From the NCBI RefSeq assembly GCF_902806685.2, contig NC_048537.1, positions 10,438,720 to 10,502,719 on the forward strand: a stretch of 64,000 nt of DNA, written 5' to 3'. Source of the stretch: Maniola hyperantus (taxonomy: Eukaryota > Arthropoda > Insecta > Lepidoptera > Nymphalidae). A program made the translations under genes and the position numbers. Below, piece by piece: positions 57,801-64,000 of this stretch. Each line of letters starts with the position of its first letter. Position 1 is the first letter of the stretch. Under the pieces are notes generated by a model that was not told the origin of the DNA, ran no database searches, and worked only from the letters and a program-made list of their open reading frames with translations.

Positions 57801-59406
57801 CATACAAAAATAGTAAATGCGAAAGTGTATGTGTCTGTTACCTTTTTACGGTCCATTCGTTTAAACGATTTTGAGCAAATTTGATATACAGATAGCTTCT
57901 GAAGTCCGGTGAAGGACATAGGCTATTTTTATTCCGGAAAATTAGAGAGATCCCCAGGATTTTTAAAAACCTAAATCCACGTTGATAAAATCGCAGGTAT
58001 CTTTTTTTCAGTTTGTTACCATTCAGTATTTTAAAAAAAACTGACCGATAATTAGGCAAAACAAAATTAATAACCAACTGTGTTCTTTAAAATCGTAGCG
58101 GCCGTAGAGACACAAACTTACTCTGTGCGTCATATTTAAACATTAAACACGTTAATACCTGGCTTTTCATGGGGTCAGTATTTATTTGACACATGTATTG
58201 TCCCCGGTCCTCCTCTTGCACGTTCCTAATGTGTAAATTCCAAACAGTCTGTCCGTTATGAGACACGCCCACTCTGTGGTTATTAGTTATCACGTGAACG
58301 TGTATTGCTTGTATTGCCTTAGTGTCGGCCTTTACCCAACCGACCTGAAAATTAGTTTAGCCTCAATACAAACTTGTTAATATCCTCCCTTAATTAAACT
58401 GTTATGAGTTTCGTTAAATTTAAAGGTCTCCTAAATGATACAGACATAATTTTATATCCATACTAGTCCATACTTCCATACCAATATTAGAAATGCGAAA
58501 GTGTGTCTGTCTGCAAGCTTTTCACAGCCCATCCGTTTAACCGATTGTGATGAAATTTGGTAAAAAGATAGCTTGTATCCCGGGGAAGGACATAGGCTAC
58601 TTTTGATCCCCAAAAATCAAAGAATTCCCACAGGACTTTTAGTACGAAAATTCCATACGGATGAAGTCGCGGGCATCATCTAATTGTATATAAGTAGCTT
58701 ATCGGTTTTAGCTTGTAGTTGTTCTTGTATGTTTTTACTTACTTATCCATCAGTCCGATGGATTAGTAAGTAATGTCCTGAAATGGCGATGGAATTTATC
58801 TCGTATTGGAAAGCGTAGCTTTTCCAGACCCCCTGGGTGGACAGACAATATTAAACAAGTCACCACAAGAGACTTAAATATATTCAGCTGTGGTCACCCA
58901 TCGGTTGATGACAACGATGACGACGACTTACCGATTATAAATACGGGCATGAGCACTCATGAAAGTCCATGGAAAATGTTTCTATTTTTTTCAATAGCGA
59001 GATAGGCTTCCGCTTGACGATCATCTAGTTTTAATAAAATGATGATGTTTTAATTTAATTTTTTAATTTTTTATTTGAAAGGACAATCAACAGGTTACAC
59101 AAAGAAAACTTGCAACTACACAACAAGAAATAGATACATATATGCTATTATGTAGACAAACTTAGTGATTGCTACAGCATGCGATGAGAATACTTGAGGA
59201 GTTTGGGTTGGAGTGCGCTTGCTCATTTAATAGATGGATTGCTTTAAATGAGAGTTGCCAGCACGTGTTAGCACTGGAATAATGAACGATAATACTCACC
59301 CTATATCCACCTAAGTTGTGCACCAGGCATCTGAATGTGGCATCTCGACCAATTGGTACGGTCAGATTTGTAATAGGCTCGGCAAATTCTGGTTGAAATG
59401 CTTGAC
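42450..59406 (-). CDS. Three-Ig-domain cell-adhesion protein, DIP/lachesin family (gene span, 7 exons seen, 5' end missing)
   Basis: Exons on the minus strand, in transcript order: 59406-59300, 58344-58159, 54513-54321, 53568-53440, 51886-51767, 43770-43600, 42838-42450. Each is bounded by AG and GT, and the phases match at every join. The product has three Ig domains with Cys pairs in RCLVHN/YMCQIN, VSCRAH/YLCIAS and LECYVE/YRCVAK, and the D-x-G-x-Y-x-C motif in each (DRGQYMC, DMGAYLC, DVGGYRC). NTDPMKSQ, FLDVVIPPDF, YLCIASNGVPP, HPVIQVPNQLVGAPLGTDV and AKNSLGEVDS are typical of insect Dpr-interacting proteins. Those are GPI-anchored neuronal surface proteins that bind Dpr partners in synaptic matching. 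By memory it looks most like the DIP-theta/iota group, but the paralogue is unresolved. The signal peptide exon is not in view. Introns reach about 8 kb and hold repeats and a nested SLC6 gene. An alternative name is a lachesin-like protein. Confidence 0.9.
43600..43770 (-). CDS. DIP-like gene, exon F (second half of Ig3)
   Basis: The acceptor is TTTACAG|ACGAAATGG and the donor TATG|GTATGTAG. It is 171 bp, phase 1 in and phase 1 out. It encodes EMVISSNKYEVVNTIISSF and then DDVGGYRCVAKNSLGEVDS, ending IRLY. The split codon into the next exon gives Glu, producing the family-typical IRLYE. Confidence 0.92.
44183..44318 (+). other. Candidate two-exon micro-ORF, copy 1
   Basis: ATG at 44183 opens a 16-codon frame, MPPYPSVCTTNCRRVQ, ending in CAG|GTATGC (44230/44231). 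A 73-nt candidate intron ends in GGTTGCAG at 44303, and the next bases give KIFY and a TAG. A second copy 335 bp downstream keeps the same frame, donor, acceptor and codon count. Coding status is unproven. It is not a recognised family, although the Cys spacing loosely recalls small zinc-binding or secreted peptides. Confidence 0.3.
44518..44634 (+). other. Candidate two-exon micro-ORF, copy 2
   Basis: ATG at 44518 opens MPPYPNVCTTNCRRVQ, ending in CAG|GTAAGC (44565/44566). A 54-nt candidate intron with a good pyrimidine tract ends TTTTACAG at 44619, and the next bases give NILF and TAA. Against copy 1 the 48-nt exon differs at four bases in three codons: two synonymous changes and one Ser/Asn. 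Flanking DNA is much more diverged, with length differences. A 54-nt intron is very short for an insect. Confidence 0.3.
44635..46593. other. DIP-like intron 5, middle part
   Basis: AT-rich with no repeat I recognise. A 64-codon plus frame at 45181 lacks supporting features. Confidence 0.5.
46594..46814 (+). repeat. Interspersed repeat I, full length
   Basis: Near-identical in structure to 692-910 (ctagctgatgcccacgactt ... atattagtatggata). In DIP-like intron 5. Confidence 0.85.
47490..47784 (-). mobile_element. tRNA-derived SINE, complete, with 12-bp target duplication
   Basis: Read on the minus strand it starts with a tRNA-like head. Box A TAGCCTAGTGG is at 47765-47775 and box B GGTTCGATCCC at 47722-47732. 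It runs through a LINE-related body and ends in an (ATG)n repeat at 47490-47510. TAATATAGGAGT flanks it at 47478-47489 and 47785-47796. The tail resembles RTE 3' ends, suggesting RTE-driven mobility. Confidence 0.9.
48164..48289. mobile_element. Foldback family D
   Basis: TTAGGGCCGATTTTTCAATC and the following AATAACTTTTATCTGAGGAA are mirrored at the right end (attgaaaaatcggccctaa). Arms of about 45 bp around a 35-bp centre. Confidence 0.85.
48708..48955 (+). mobile_element. tRNA-derived SINE, diverged copy
   Basis: Box B gggttcgatccc at 48730-48741, then the same body as the 47490 element (aggctgagagttctcaataa) ending gatcatggtgatgatc. The head is decayed. Confidence 0.75.
49460..49545 (+). 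repeat. Interspersed repeat I, 3' end with a short internal iteration
   Basis: catccaaacatccaaacatc then ctttcacatttataatatta; ATCCAAAC is repeated three times. Confidence 0.65.
50206..50783 (+). mobile_element. 5'-truncated RTE-type LINE with target-site duplication
   Basis: It encodes the C-terminus of an endonuclease-reverse transcriptase: IQLGWAAFRKLRDVF, YGSETWSLT, RAMLGVSLRD, then after a one-base deletion near 50465 KLKWQWAGHIVR and GSRWIQAVQDRGVWKSL. The 3' end is a (GATGAT)n tail. A 14-bp duplication, AATATAATTAGAGT, flanks it at 50192-50205 and 50784-50797, so both ends are exact. Confidence 0.9.
50896..51000 (-). repeat. Interspersed repeat II, reverse fragment
   Basis: ttcaatccctaaaggagtga ... 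gatgaagtcgcgggcataaa. Confidence 0.7.
51387..51546. mobile_element. Foldback family A, copy 6 (in DIP-like intron 5)
   Basis: agtacgcgacaggttgagat at the left, tcgacctatcgcgtactata at the right; lies about 220 bp from exon E. Confidence 0.8.
51767..51886 (-). CDS. DIP-like gene, exon E (first half of Ig3)
   Basis: This exon has no ATG. The acceptor is TTACCAG|TTCACC and the donor TCTA|GTAAGTATT. It is 120 bp, phase 1 in and phase 1 out. It encodes FHPVIQVPNQLVGAPLGTD and then VTLECYVESSPKSINYWVR, with the first Cys and core Trp of Ig3. The junction codon with exon D gives Phe (KVHFHP), as in relatives. The following intron is about 8 kb (43771-51766). Confidence 0.92.
51932..52152 (+). repeat. 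Interspersed repeat III in DIP-like intron 4
   Basis: aattcggtcaagtgcgagtt, aaagggttccgtatc, gatacagcccgcttacagac, ending ttggaaccctaaac. Confidence 0.8.
53072..53385. repeat. Long inverted repeat next to DIP-like exon D
   Basis: Arms of about 100 bp: gcaaggcgtc...acgagtcttcttgggcag...acttcgcttgtaatgtagtg...gagcgattta is mirrored from 53275 to 53385. The centre holds two smaller palindromes (gttgcccggcaac, and caactccgtgcacggagttg). MITE-like foldback; the outer edge is about 55 bp from the exon D donor. Confidence 0.8.
53440..53568 (-). CDS. DIP-like gene, exon D (second half of Ig2)
   Basis: The acceptor lies after a T tract (TTTTTTAAG|TGACC) and the donor is CACT|GTAAGTCG. It is 129 bp, phase 1 in and phase 1 out. 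It encodes TVYEDEVLTLTKISRSD and then MGAYLCIASNGVPPTISKR, closing Ig2. The donor lies only about 55 bp from the outer edge of a long inverted repeat (53072-53385) in the downstream intron. Confidence 0.92.
53700..54160. repeat. AGCTTAG/AGCTAA-rich region
   Basis: Clusters of agtttagcttagct-type motifs in both directions at both ends of the stretch between exons C and D. Looks like a decayed foldback or satellite fragment. Confidence 0.35.
54321..54513 (-). CDS. DIP-like gene, exon C (Ig1-Ig2 linker and first half of Ig2)
   Basis: The acceptor is TTTTTAG|ATGGGT and the donor AAAG|GTAAAG. It runs for 64 codons plus one base. It begins MGFLDVVIPPDF, the family linker motif, so its first ATG is an internal Met and not a translation start. 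It continues through VPEGGIARVSCRAHGQPIP to VMWRREDGSDIVV. A second possible acceptor 12 bp further in (TTTTTTAG|ACGTC) would break the phase with exon B and is rejected. Confidence 0.9.
55157..55330 (+). promoter_or_regulatory. GC-rich patch with TATA box upstream of the SLC6-like gene
   Basis: A locally GC-rich stretch in an AT-rich intron, 340-510 bp before the SLC6 ATG. It contains GGGTATAAAT (TATA at about 55247) and a TCATT initiator-like site at about 55293, slightly far from the TATA. It could be a core promoter for the nested gene or an enhancer of the host gene. No transcript evidence is available. Confidence 0.3.
55669..57528 (+). CDS. Divergent SLC6-family (neurotransmitter:sodium symporter fold) transporter, intronless
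   Basis: An uninterrupted 619-codon frame; an in-frame TAA sits about 60 bp upstream with no earlier ATG. The protein looks like a 12-helix membrane transporter. SLC6 hallmarks are IPLVYSE (63-69), GNVISVWNFCP (78-88) with GVGYG (92-96), the EL2 cysteine pair C132/C140 after PPPW, and N-glycosylation sites near 136, 146, 180 and 187. There are also YWIYGF...DIIFMIG (445-462), WKIAW (469-473) and a C-terminal FRPVRYWGPQ. The TM1 block normally reading GNVWRFP reads ISVASAP here (34-40), so the sodium-site Asn and gate Arg are absent. The TM8 LGLDS-like site is also altered (LLVNMS). Canonical sodium-driven transport is therefore doubtful and the substrate is unknown. It lies antisense inside a DIP-like intron. 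It has no stops or frameshifts, so it is probably functional rather than a pseudogene. Confidence 0.88.
   Translation: MGTNAKYCPEIKCRWNSYNTYRFVLWAWMMNEISVASAPVKMSHTAFYIHSVLFIFSAIFVGIPLVYSEICVSQYTNGNVISVWNFCPIFCGVGYGAVYLIILKLILLMVLSTWYLKYTFYSAMDPPPWFTCDDYNNTKCMVKRVNVSIFQHCLEAQNLFRTDCGMKTASSYFFEKEIGNNNTKNKNCTHLWGAILASAISSATLFIVLIKKEKFFKINVRVAASYLCIVLFLLFCVALSTSGTWYATKIGINRFEIQYNNCFYTSTQGILACGVGCGIIGYLSRDVSFRSPATMTAVTVPLFSTFITLMLALIIFSGIKTVSYYHGEEENVLEVGDSIYFNLFASVSEILGYFDGMPIWSFAFFSTAFICLLVNMSILYLFLLEYLSSTWQVVKKYKHFSYFCLIFSIFVFSFPFYCSDLTVVLSDVTEIIQLTSAFFFSVATYWIYGFRKHNVDIIFMIGVKASYFWKIAWLTIPIWMLLIIYKRCTKLLVKQHENSLFIEPLSINVDELMVYAFLVIYFFIVLLGALIQVKRYYYHDSLKNLFRPVRYWGPQDKILFRSRNMFVPEIMTREFLYRQVKIRGYTRKTETNENRRNYSNVMQDMMLPENTEWSALTSN
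57681..57710 (+). terminator. Polyadenylation signal of the SLC6-like gene with adjacent A run
   Basis: AATAAA at 57681, about 150 bp after the stop codon, is followed 14 bases later by a run of eight A. It is a plausible poly(A) signal and cleavage region. The genomic A run could also be a remnant of a retroposed tail. Confidence 0.45.
57815..57995 (-). repeat. Interspersed repeat I, reverse copy after the SLC6-like gene
   Basis: aatgcgaaagtgtatgtgtc ... aacctaaatccacg; diverged. Confidence 0.7.
58159..58344 (-). CDS. DIP-like gene, exon B (rest of Ig1)
   Basis: The acceptor is TAATTTTCAG|GTCGG and the donor CAG|GTATTAACG. The length is 186 bp, exactly 62 codons, phase 0 on both sides. It begins VGWVKADTKAIQAIHVHVI and ends with EEDRGQYMCQINTDPMKSQ, the second half of Ig1 with the core Trp and second Cys. 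The preceding intron is 955 bp. The following intron (54514-58158) hosts the antisense SLC6 gene. Confidence 0.92.
58476..58684 (-). repeat. Interspersed repeat I, reverse copy in DIP-like intron 1
   Basis: ccaatattagaaatgcgaaa ... gaagtcgcgggcatcatcta. Confidence 0.8.
58778..58930 (+). mobile_element. RTE-type LINE 3' fragment in DIP-like intron 1
   Basis: Decayed copy of the same tail (cctgaaatggcgatgg, agaccccctgggtggacag) ending ggttgatgacaacgatgacgacg. Direction matches the other LINE copies and opposes the host gene. Confidence 0.65.
59300..59406 (-). CDS. DIP-like gene, exon A (start of Ig1)
   Basis: The acceptor reads TATATTGCAG|GTCAAG and the donor AGG|GTGAGTATT. The exon starts by completing a split codon (phase 1) and ends on a whole codon. 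It encodes QAFQPEFAEPITNLTVPIG and then RDATFRCLVHNLGGYR, the N-terminal strands of Ig1 with its first cysteine. The upstream exon must end with one codon base. No convincing signal peptide exon with such an end is seen between 59407 and 64000, so it probably lies beyond the window. Confidence 0.88.
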
Positions 59407-59477
59407 CTGCAATATAAGTTATACTAATGACGCCAATCATCATATTATGACTAGAATTAAATCTTCTACAAGGAACC

Positions 59478-59640
59478 ACAAGCTTAATTCTCTATAATCC
59501 GCCAAAACACACAAATCTGTATGGTACAATGTGCAGCGTTCGATATGCACCGCCCAACCTCCCACTACTGAAGAAGCAGGAAAAGCAAGCAATACACACC
59601 ACTAACACACAATACCACACAAGACTCCTAGAAAATACAC
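59478..59640. repeat. Foldback family F, left half
   Basis: aagcttaattctctataatc, cgccaaaacac, then a centre resembling the 32976 copy read through (cgcccaacctcccactactg). In DIP-like DNA just upstream of exon A. Confidence 0.55.
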
Positions 59641-59970
59641 TCAAAGTAAATTTCACTTTGACACCCGAATATCTTTACGAGATGCAAATGCTAAGAATGT
59701 CCTGATTCCTTGTTTATGGACTTCCGCAAGTAATGCCTATACTTCTATCAGACATTAAAATCTTCTACTTATTAACAGTTAAAAGATGTACCTACTCATA
59801 CATTTCAGAAGTTGTCCAATACAGTAACTACTTGTCTACGCGTCATGTGCAGCTTATAATATGCGTACATGCTATTATAATGCAATCAACATAATCAAAC
59901 TGTTGTCATACTTGAGCTAAATTCGTCGTGGTACTTATACGAGGTACTACTAAGGGTGTTGTCAAAGTAA

Positions 59971-60172
59971 ACGCTGACTGACTTACTGACAGATCTATTG
60001 ACACACAGCTCAAACTACTGGACGGATCGGGCTGAAATTTGGCTTTCAGATAGCTAATATGATGTAGACATTTGCTAAGAAATGGTTTTAAAAATGCAAC
60101 CCCTAAAGGGGTAAAAAGGGGATTTGAAATTTGTGTAGTCCACGCGGACAAAGTCGGGGGAAAAAGCTAGTC
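59971..60172 (-). repeat. Interspersed repeat II, reverse copy
   Basis: cgctgactgacttactgaca ... caacccctaaaggggtaaaa ... aaaaagctagt. Confidence 0.75.
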
Positions 60173-60218
60173 TTTTCATAATCTGATTAATCTGCTGAAC
60201 ACGCTGAAGCACACGGTG

Positions 60219-60253
60219 AAGCAGTGGGGAGCAGAGACTGCTCCCCACTGCTT
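60219..60253. repeat. Perfect hairpin
   Basis: AAGCAGTGGGGAGCA, loop GAGAC, then the exact complement: 15-bp arms. Non-coding DNA upstream of DIP-like exon A. Confidence 0.85.
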
Positions 60254-60539
60254 TGATGGATAGAAACCTTGCTCAGAGTGATCGTGAAGTACGAAGCTGA
60301 AAACCTCTGTTATCAATGTAGATGATAAATAGCTTACCCACGAGCTTAGAATCGAGACCCAGCATGAAAACTCCAAGTAAATATAAGGACCACCAAGGCT
60401 CCTGCATAGTTCCCGCCAATGCTACTGCCAGATATTATAACCCGGCGAATCCATGTGATACTGAAAATTATCGTCATTTTATAATACGCAATTACTTTCT
60501 AGTTTCTATCCATATGAAATCGATTTTGAAAAATATAAA

Positions 60540-60716
60540 AAATCCATACTAATATTATGAATGCGAAAGTGTATCTGTCTATCTGTCTGTCAGCTAGCTT
60601 TTCACGGCCCAACTGTTTAACCGATTTTTATGATGACCGGAAAATCCAAGAGTTCCCATGTGATTTTTGAAGATCTAAATCCCCACGTACGAAGTCGTGG
60701 GCATCCGCTAGTAGAG
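60540..60716 (-). repeat. Interspersed repeat I, reverse copy
   Basis: ccatactaatattatgaatg ... cgtgggcatccgctagta. Confidence 0.8.
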
Positions 60717-61299
60717 TACTTATGTACAATAATTGTTCGAGGTAGATAATGTTTCCACCGTTATTATTATTTGCCAACGCCTCCGTATTTAATTTTTTTT
60801 TTTACATTGCACGTATCATTAAGCACAAGAATAGGCTCTATTCGTGCGCATTTTGCGCGATGACTTGCGATTCGATCAGTCAAATGATTCACTATTACGA
60901 ATCTATCAACCCAGCATGTAAGCAGATCGGGTGTAAACGAACATGAGTGTCGATTCAAGAGGAGGCGATCACAAACCGGTAACTACTTTTCCGCAAAAGC
61001 GCGATAATGCTGGAGAAAAATTCGAGGCACACTTCAGTTATCAATACAGTGTCGGCAAGATTTTGGAACTACTGGATCGGGTCGTAGGTACTTTTGCACA
61101 CAAAAAGGTTTACTGAATGTGTAATCTCATGGAGATAAGTCTGGTTATGGTTTTGCTCGGATACGTCCACTTATAAGTAACGAGTTTCCAGTTTAACGTT
61201 TCGTGTATGAAAGCATCTTTCAGCTATATCAGAGGCTATGAATTTTGATACTTTTCTGATAAAACTCCAATATTTAAATAATCTAAATTTATAAAAAGA

Positions 61300-61503
61300 A
61301 AAGGTGACTGACTGACTGACTGATCTATCACCGCACAGCTCAAACTACTGGATGGATCCGGCTGTAATTTGGCATGCAGACAGCTATTATGACGCAGGCA
61401 TCCATTAAGAAAGGATTTTTGTAAGTTCAATCCCTAAGGGGGTGAAATATGGGATTGAAATTTGTGTAGTCCACGCGGACAAAGTTGCGAGCATAAGCTA
61501 GTG
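61300..61503 (-). repeat. Interspersed repeat II, reverse copy
   Basis: ggtgactgactgactgactg ... tcaatccctaagggggtgaa ... gcataagctagtg. Confidence 0.8.
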
Positions 61504-61516
61504 TTCAATAAATCGG

Positions 61517-61712
61517 TCCATACTAATATTATAAATACGAAAGCGTGTCCATCTGTCTGTTGTTTTCACGGCCCACCCGTTAAGTGATTCTGACGCAATG
61601 TAGTACAGAGATAGCTTGCATCCTGGAAACGGACATTTATCCCGAAAAATCAAAAAGGTCACAAAGGATTTTTGGAAAACCTGAACCCACGCGGACGAAG
61701 TCTAATCTAGTA
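61517..61712 (-). repeat. Interspersed repeat I, reverse copy
   Basis: ccatactaatattataaata ... cacgcggacgaagtctaatc. Confidence 0.8.
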
Positions 61713-61769
61713 TGTTTCTATCTATTTATATTATCCAGTCCGAAACTATTGTACCAAATAGATGATGTT

Positions 61770-62012
61770 CATGACTTCATCCACGTCAATTTAGGTTTTC
61801 AAGAATTTCCTTAGAACTCTTTGATTTTCCGGGACAAAGATACTATGAAAATGTACGGCTGTAATGCCCGTCCCTGAGATGTAAGTTATTTTTGTACTCT
61901 TTGTCAAAATCGGTTGAACGTATCATTCGTATGAAACGTACGTTTTATACGAAATGCTAGCAGACAGACAAACAGATACACTTTCACATTTATAAAATTA
62001 GTAAAAAAGTAT
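61770..62012 (+). repeat. Interspersed repeat I, forward diverged copy
   Basis: gacttcatccacgtcaattt ... cactttcacatttataaaat. Confidence 0.7.
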
Positions 62013-64000
62013 GGATAGTGGTTTACTGGTTTATTATCTATTATTGTAACGGCTTTTCGTAATATCATTATACGAGTGAACGAGCAATGTTGTGGCATTG
62101 CGTCAATTCAAACCACCGTAGGTACATCTCTATGATATTATATTATGTAGGACGTAGGTAACTATACTTAGGTAATAAGACTGTATTAGTACATTACAGC
62201 CCAGGCCTGAAATAAAGCGATTACTGGCCTCGTATTACTGAAAGGCCGGGGCGAAGCCGAGGACTTCAAAAATGATATCGAAAGGGTAAGGCGCCAGCCG
62301 AGTCCTTTTAAGCAGGAAGCATAAAGAGCAAGAAAATGTGGGTTTGCCTAAGGAAATCCGTTCAAAGATCAGGACTTACACTCATTTGATAACCGAACAA
62401 ATCTATACCAATGGGGAGCATAAGTATAAAGTGCAACGAAAGACAAAATTGAAGAATTCGATACTAATTAAAAGCAAGAAGCAATAAATTCTATAAGAAA
62501 ATTTAAAAGAAATTTTTGAAGAACGGATCGGTTCAGTTTACATTGAGTAGCTCTACTAATGATTATATTTGAACAACTAGTTCACGATAGCAGCTTGGAA
62601 GAGAAACAATAACCACCAAAGTTCATTGCTCATGTCTTAGCCAATTAGCATCGAACGTGTTAAATTCCATTTAACTTTCTTAAGCCAATATTTACCATAA
62701 GGCGGTAGGCACCGTTAAGAAATTAGTAAATGTTACATATAGATCAATCAGTATACAATATGGGCGTTCAAAAGATTTTTTCTAATGAATCTAATTGATG
62801 GTATGGTACACCTACAAATTAAATAATCACTATTTTTAAGTTGAAATTTCTTTATTTAGTGTAAGGCATTCTTAGATTAAAGACTTATTTATCATAGTAC
62901 TATGTCAGAACTCTAACATCTCTATGTTTAAAAATATACTTACGTCATTGTACCTAAACATAAAAGGTAGATAAGTACATTATTGGTTCCCGAATAAGTT
63001 GCAACGTTATTTTTAGGTGTTTAAAATGTCAGTTAAATCCATATTTTTTAAAATATTAAAGGGAAGAGTAGGCAACATTAAAAAAAAATAGGTAATAAAC
63101 TAACAGACTTGCGCCATAAAATGAGAAACCATACTAGTGTTGAAGTAGAAAATTAAAGTTTTCGATTGCAACCACCCGCAAACTTTGTAGAGCTAATAAA
63201 TCTACCTTTGGTCTAGAGAAAATAGAAACTCTCAGATAAAGTTGTTGTTATAGCTTCGTCTAAATTGACTACCTACGCGGAATATGTGGGTACTAGCTTG
63301 CAGTCCCTATAGCAAAAAAATGGTGTCAATTCTGATGCCTTTCTTTAAACTTAGAATAAGTATTAGCATCTTTAATATTAAAAAGTTAAAAAGGACAGAA
63401 AACAAATATTAAAATAACTCATAGAAAAATTTTGGTGGTAAAAGTTTCAAAGTGTAAGTTTAAGTGACTAAATCCGACTGCAAGACTGGCACTTAAAGTT
63501 ACAAAGTTTGACATTTCTAAACTGAAAATATACGTTAGTAGATAAGTATGTCTTTTTCTTAATAAATTGCAAAAAGACGTTAATAATTTTAATCAAAATT
63601 TTAATTGGCATAAATCAGCACCAACATCTGATCTATGTTACATTTATTTATTTTATGCTATAATTTTAGCATTTTTTATATTTTAAAGCTTTACTTTTCT
63701 CGTAATCACTAAAATAAACAATTACCTATGATATTAATATTATGATTTAATTTTTCTGAATACTGTCAGCCCTTAAGTCTCCTATTGTTTTGGTTTCTAT
63801 TCTGTAAACCGTGATTGCAGATTATTGTGATTCTGTGGAATTTACTAACTTCATCTAATTACTCTGAATATAATTTATAATTAGTCGAATTATTTTTGTT
63901 TTTAAATGTTGGTGTCAGGTTTTCCGGACTAGTGTTTATAAATTACTAAGTATAATTACGAAATTGATGCCTATCTTTATTTAAACTCGTTTATGTATGA
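62013..64000. other. No gene seen; AT-rich window end
   Basis: Low-complexity AT-rich sequence with a GC-richer patch at 62215-62310. It is upstream of DIP-like exon A, hence probably in its 5' intron. Confidence 0.45.

Noticed and set aside
60176..60376. Hydrophobic N-terminus of a 66-codon minus frame as the DIP-like signal-peptide exon
   Set aside because: It is not a normal signal peptide, it includes the hairpin, and I see no donor giving the phase needed by exon A.

Overview
This is a eukaryotic, AT-rich, gene-poor window, most likely from a moth or butterfly. The evidence is its repeats. It carries tRNA-headed SINEs with (ATG)n tails, 5'-truncated RTE-type LINE ends finishing in GATGAT, and many copies of an interspersed repeat with the ACTTCGTCCGCGTGG core and an ATTTATAATATTAGTATGGAT end that I know from Lepidoptera. 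Nothing bacterial, organellar or CRISPR-like is present. All family names come from reading the sequence; no search was run.

Bases 1 to about 41,700 contain no gene I can support. They are unique AT-rich DNA with repeat insertions: foldback (MITE-like) families, SINEs, LINE 3' ends and older diverged repeat pairs. The most complete mobile element is an LTR retrotransposon at 36022-40163, on the minus strand. Its two ~1.48 kb LTRs are almost identical, it has a polypurine tract and a 4-bp target duplication, but only the integrase C-terminus of pol is left. It sits inside an older RTE LINE fragment.

From 59406 down to 42450 a minus-strand gene is read in seven exons. Exon phases match at every junction (phases 1,0,0,1,1,1,1). 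The joined product has three immunoglobulin domains and resembles the lachesin/DIP (Dpr-interacting protein) cell-adhesion family, followed by an acidic tail and a C-terminus that could be a GPI-anchor signal. The signal-peptide exon is not visible and probably lies upstream, beyond the window.

Inside the 3.6 kb intron between exons 2 and 3, on the opposite strand, lies an intact intronless gene (55669-57528, 619 codons) for a very divergent SLC6-type transporter. It keeps the family's later signatures but has lost the TM1 GNVWRFP sodium/substrate motif. A TATA-containing GC-rich patch lies about 0.4 kb upstream, and an AATAAA followed by a short A run lies downstream, so it could be a retrogene.

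In the 8 kb intron between exons 5 and 6 there is a duplicated plus-strand module. Each copy has a 16-codon ATG reading frame, a splice donor, a short intron, an acceptor and four more codons to a stop. This is the most unexpected small signal in the window, but it is unproven.

Bases 59,400-64,000 hold repeats and AT-rich sequence only.
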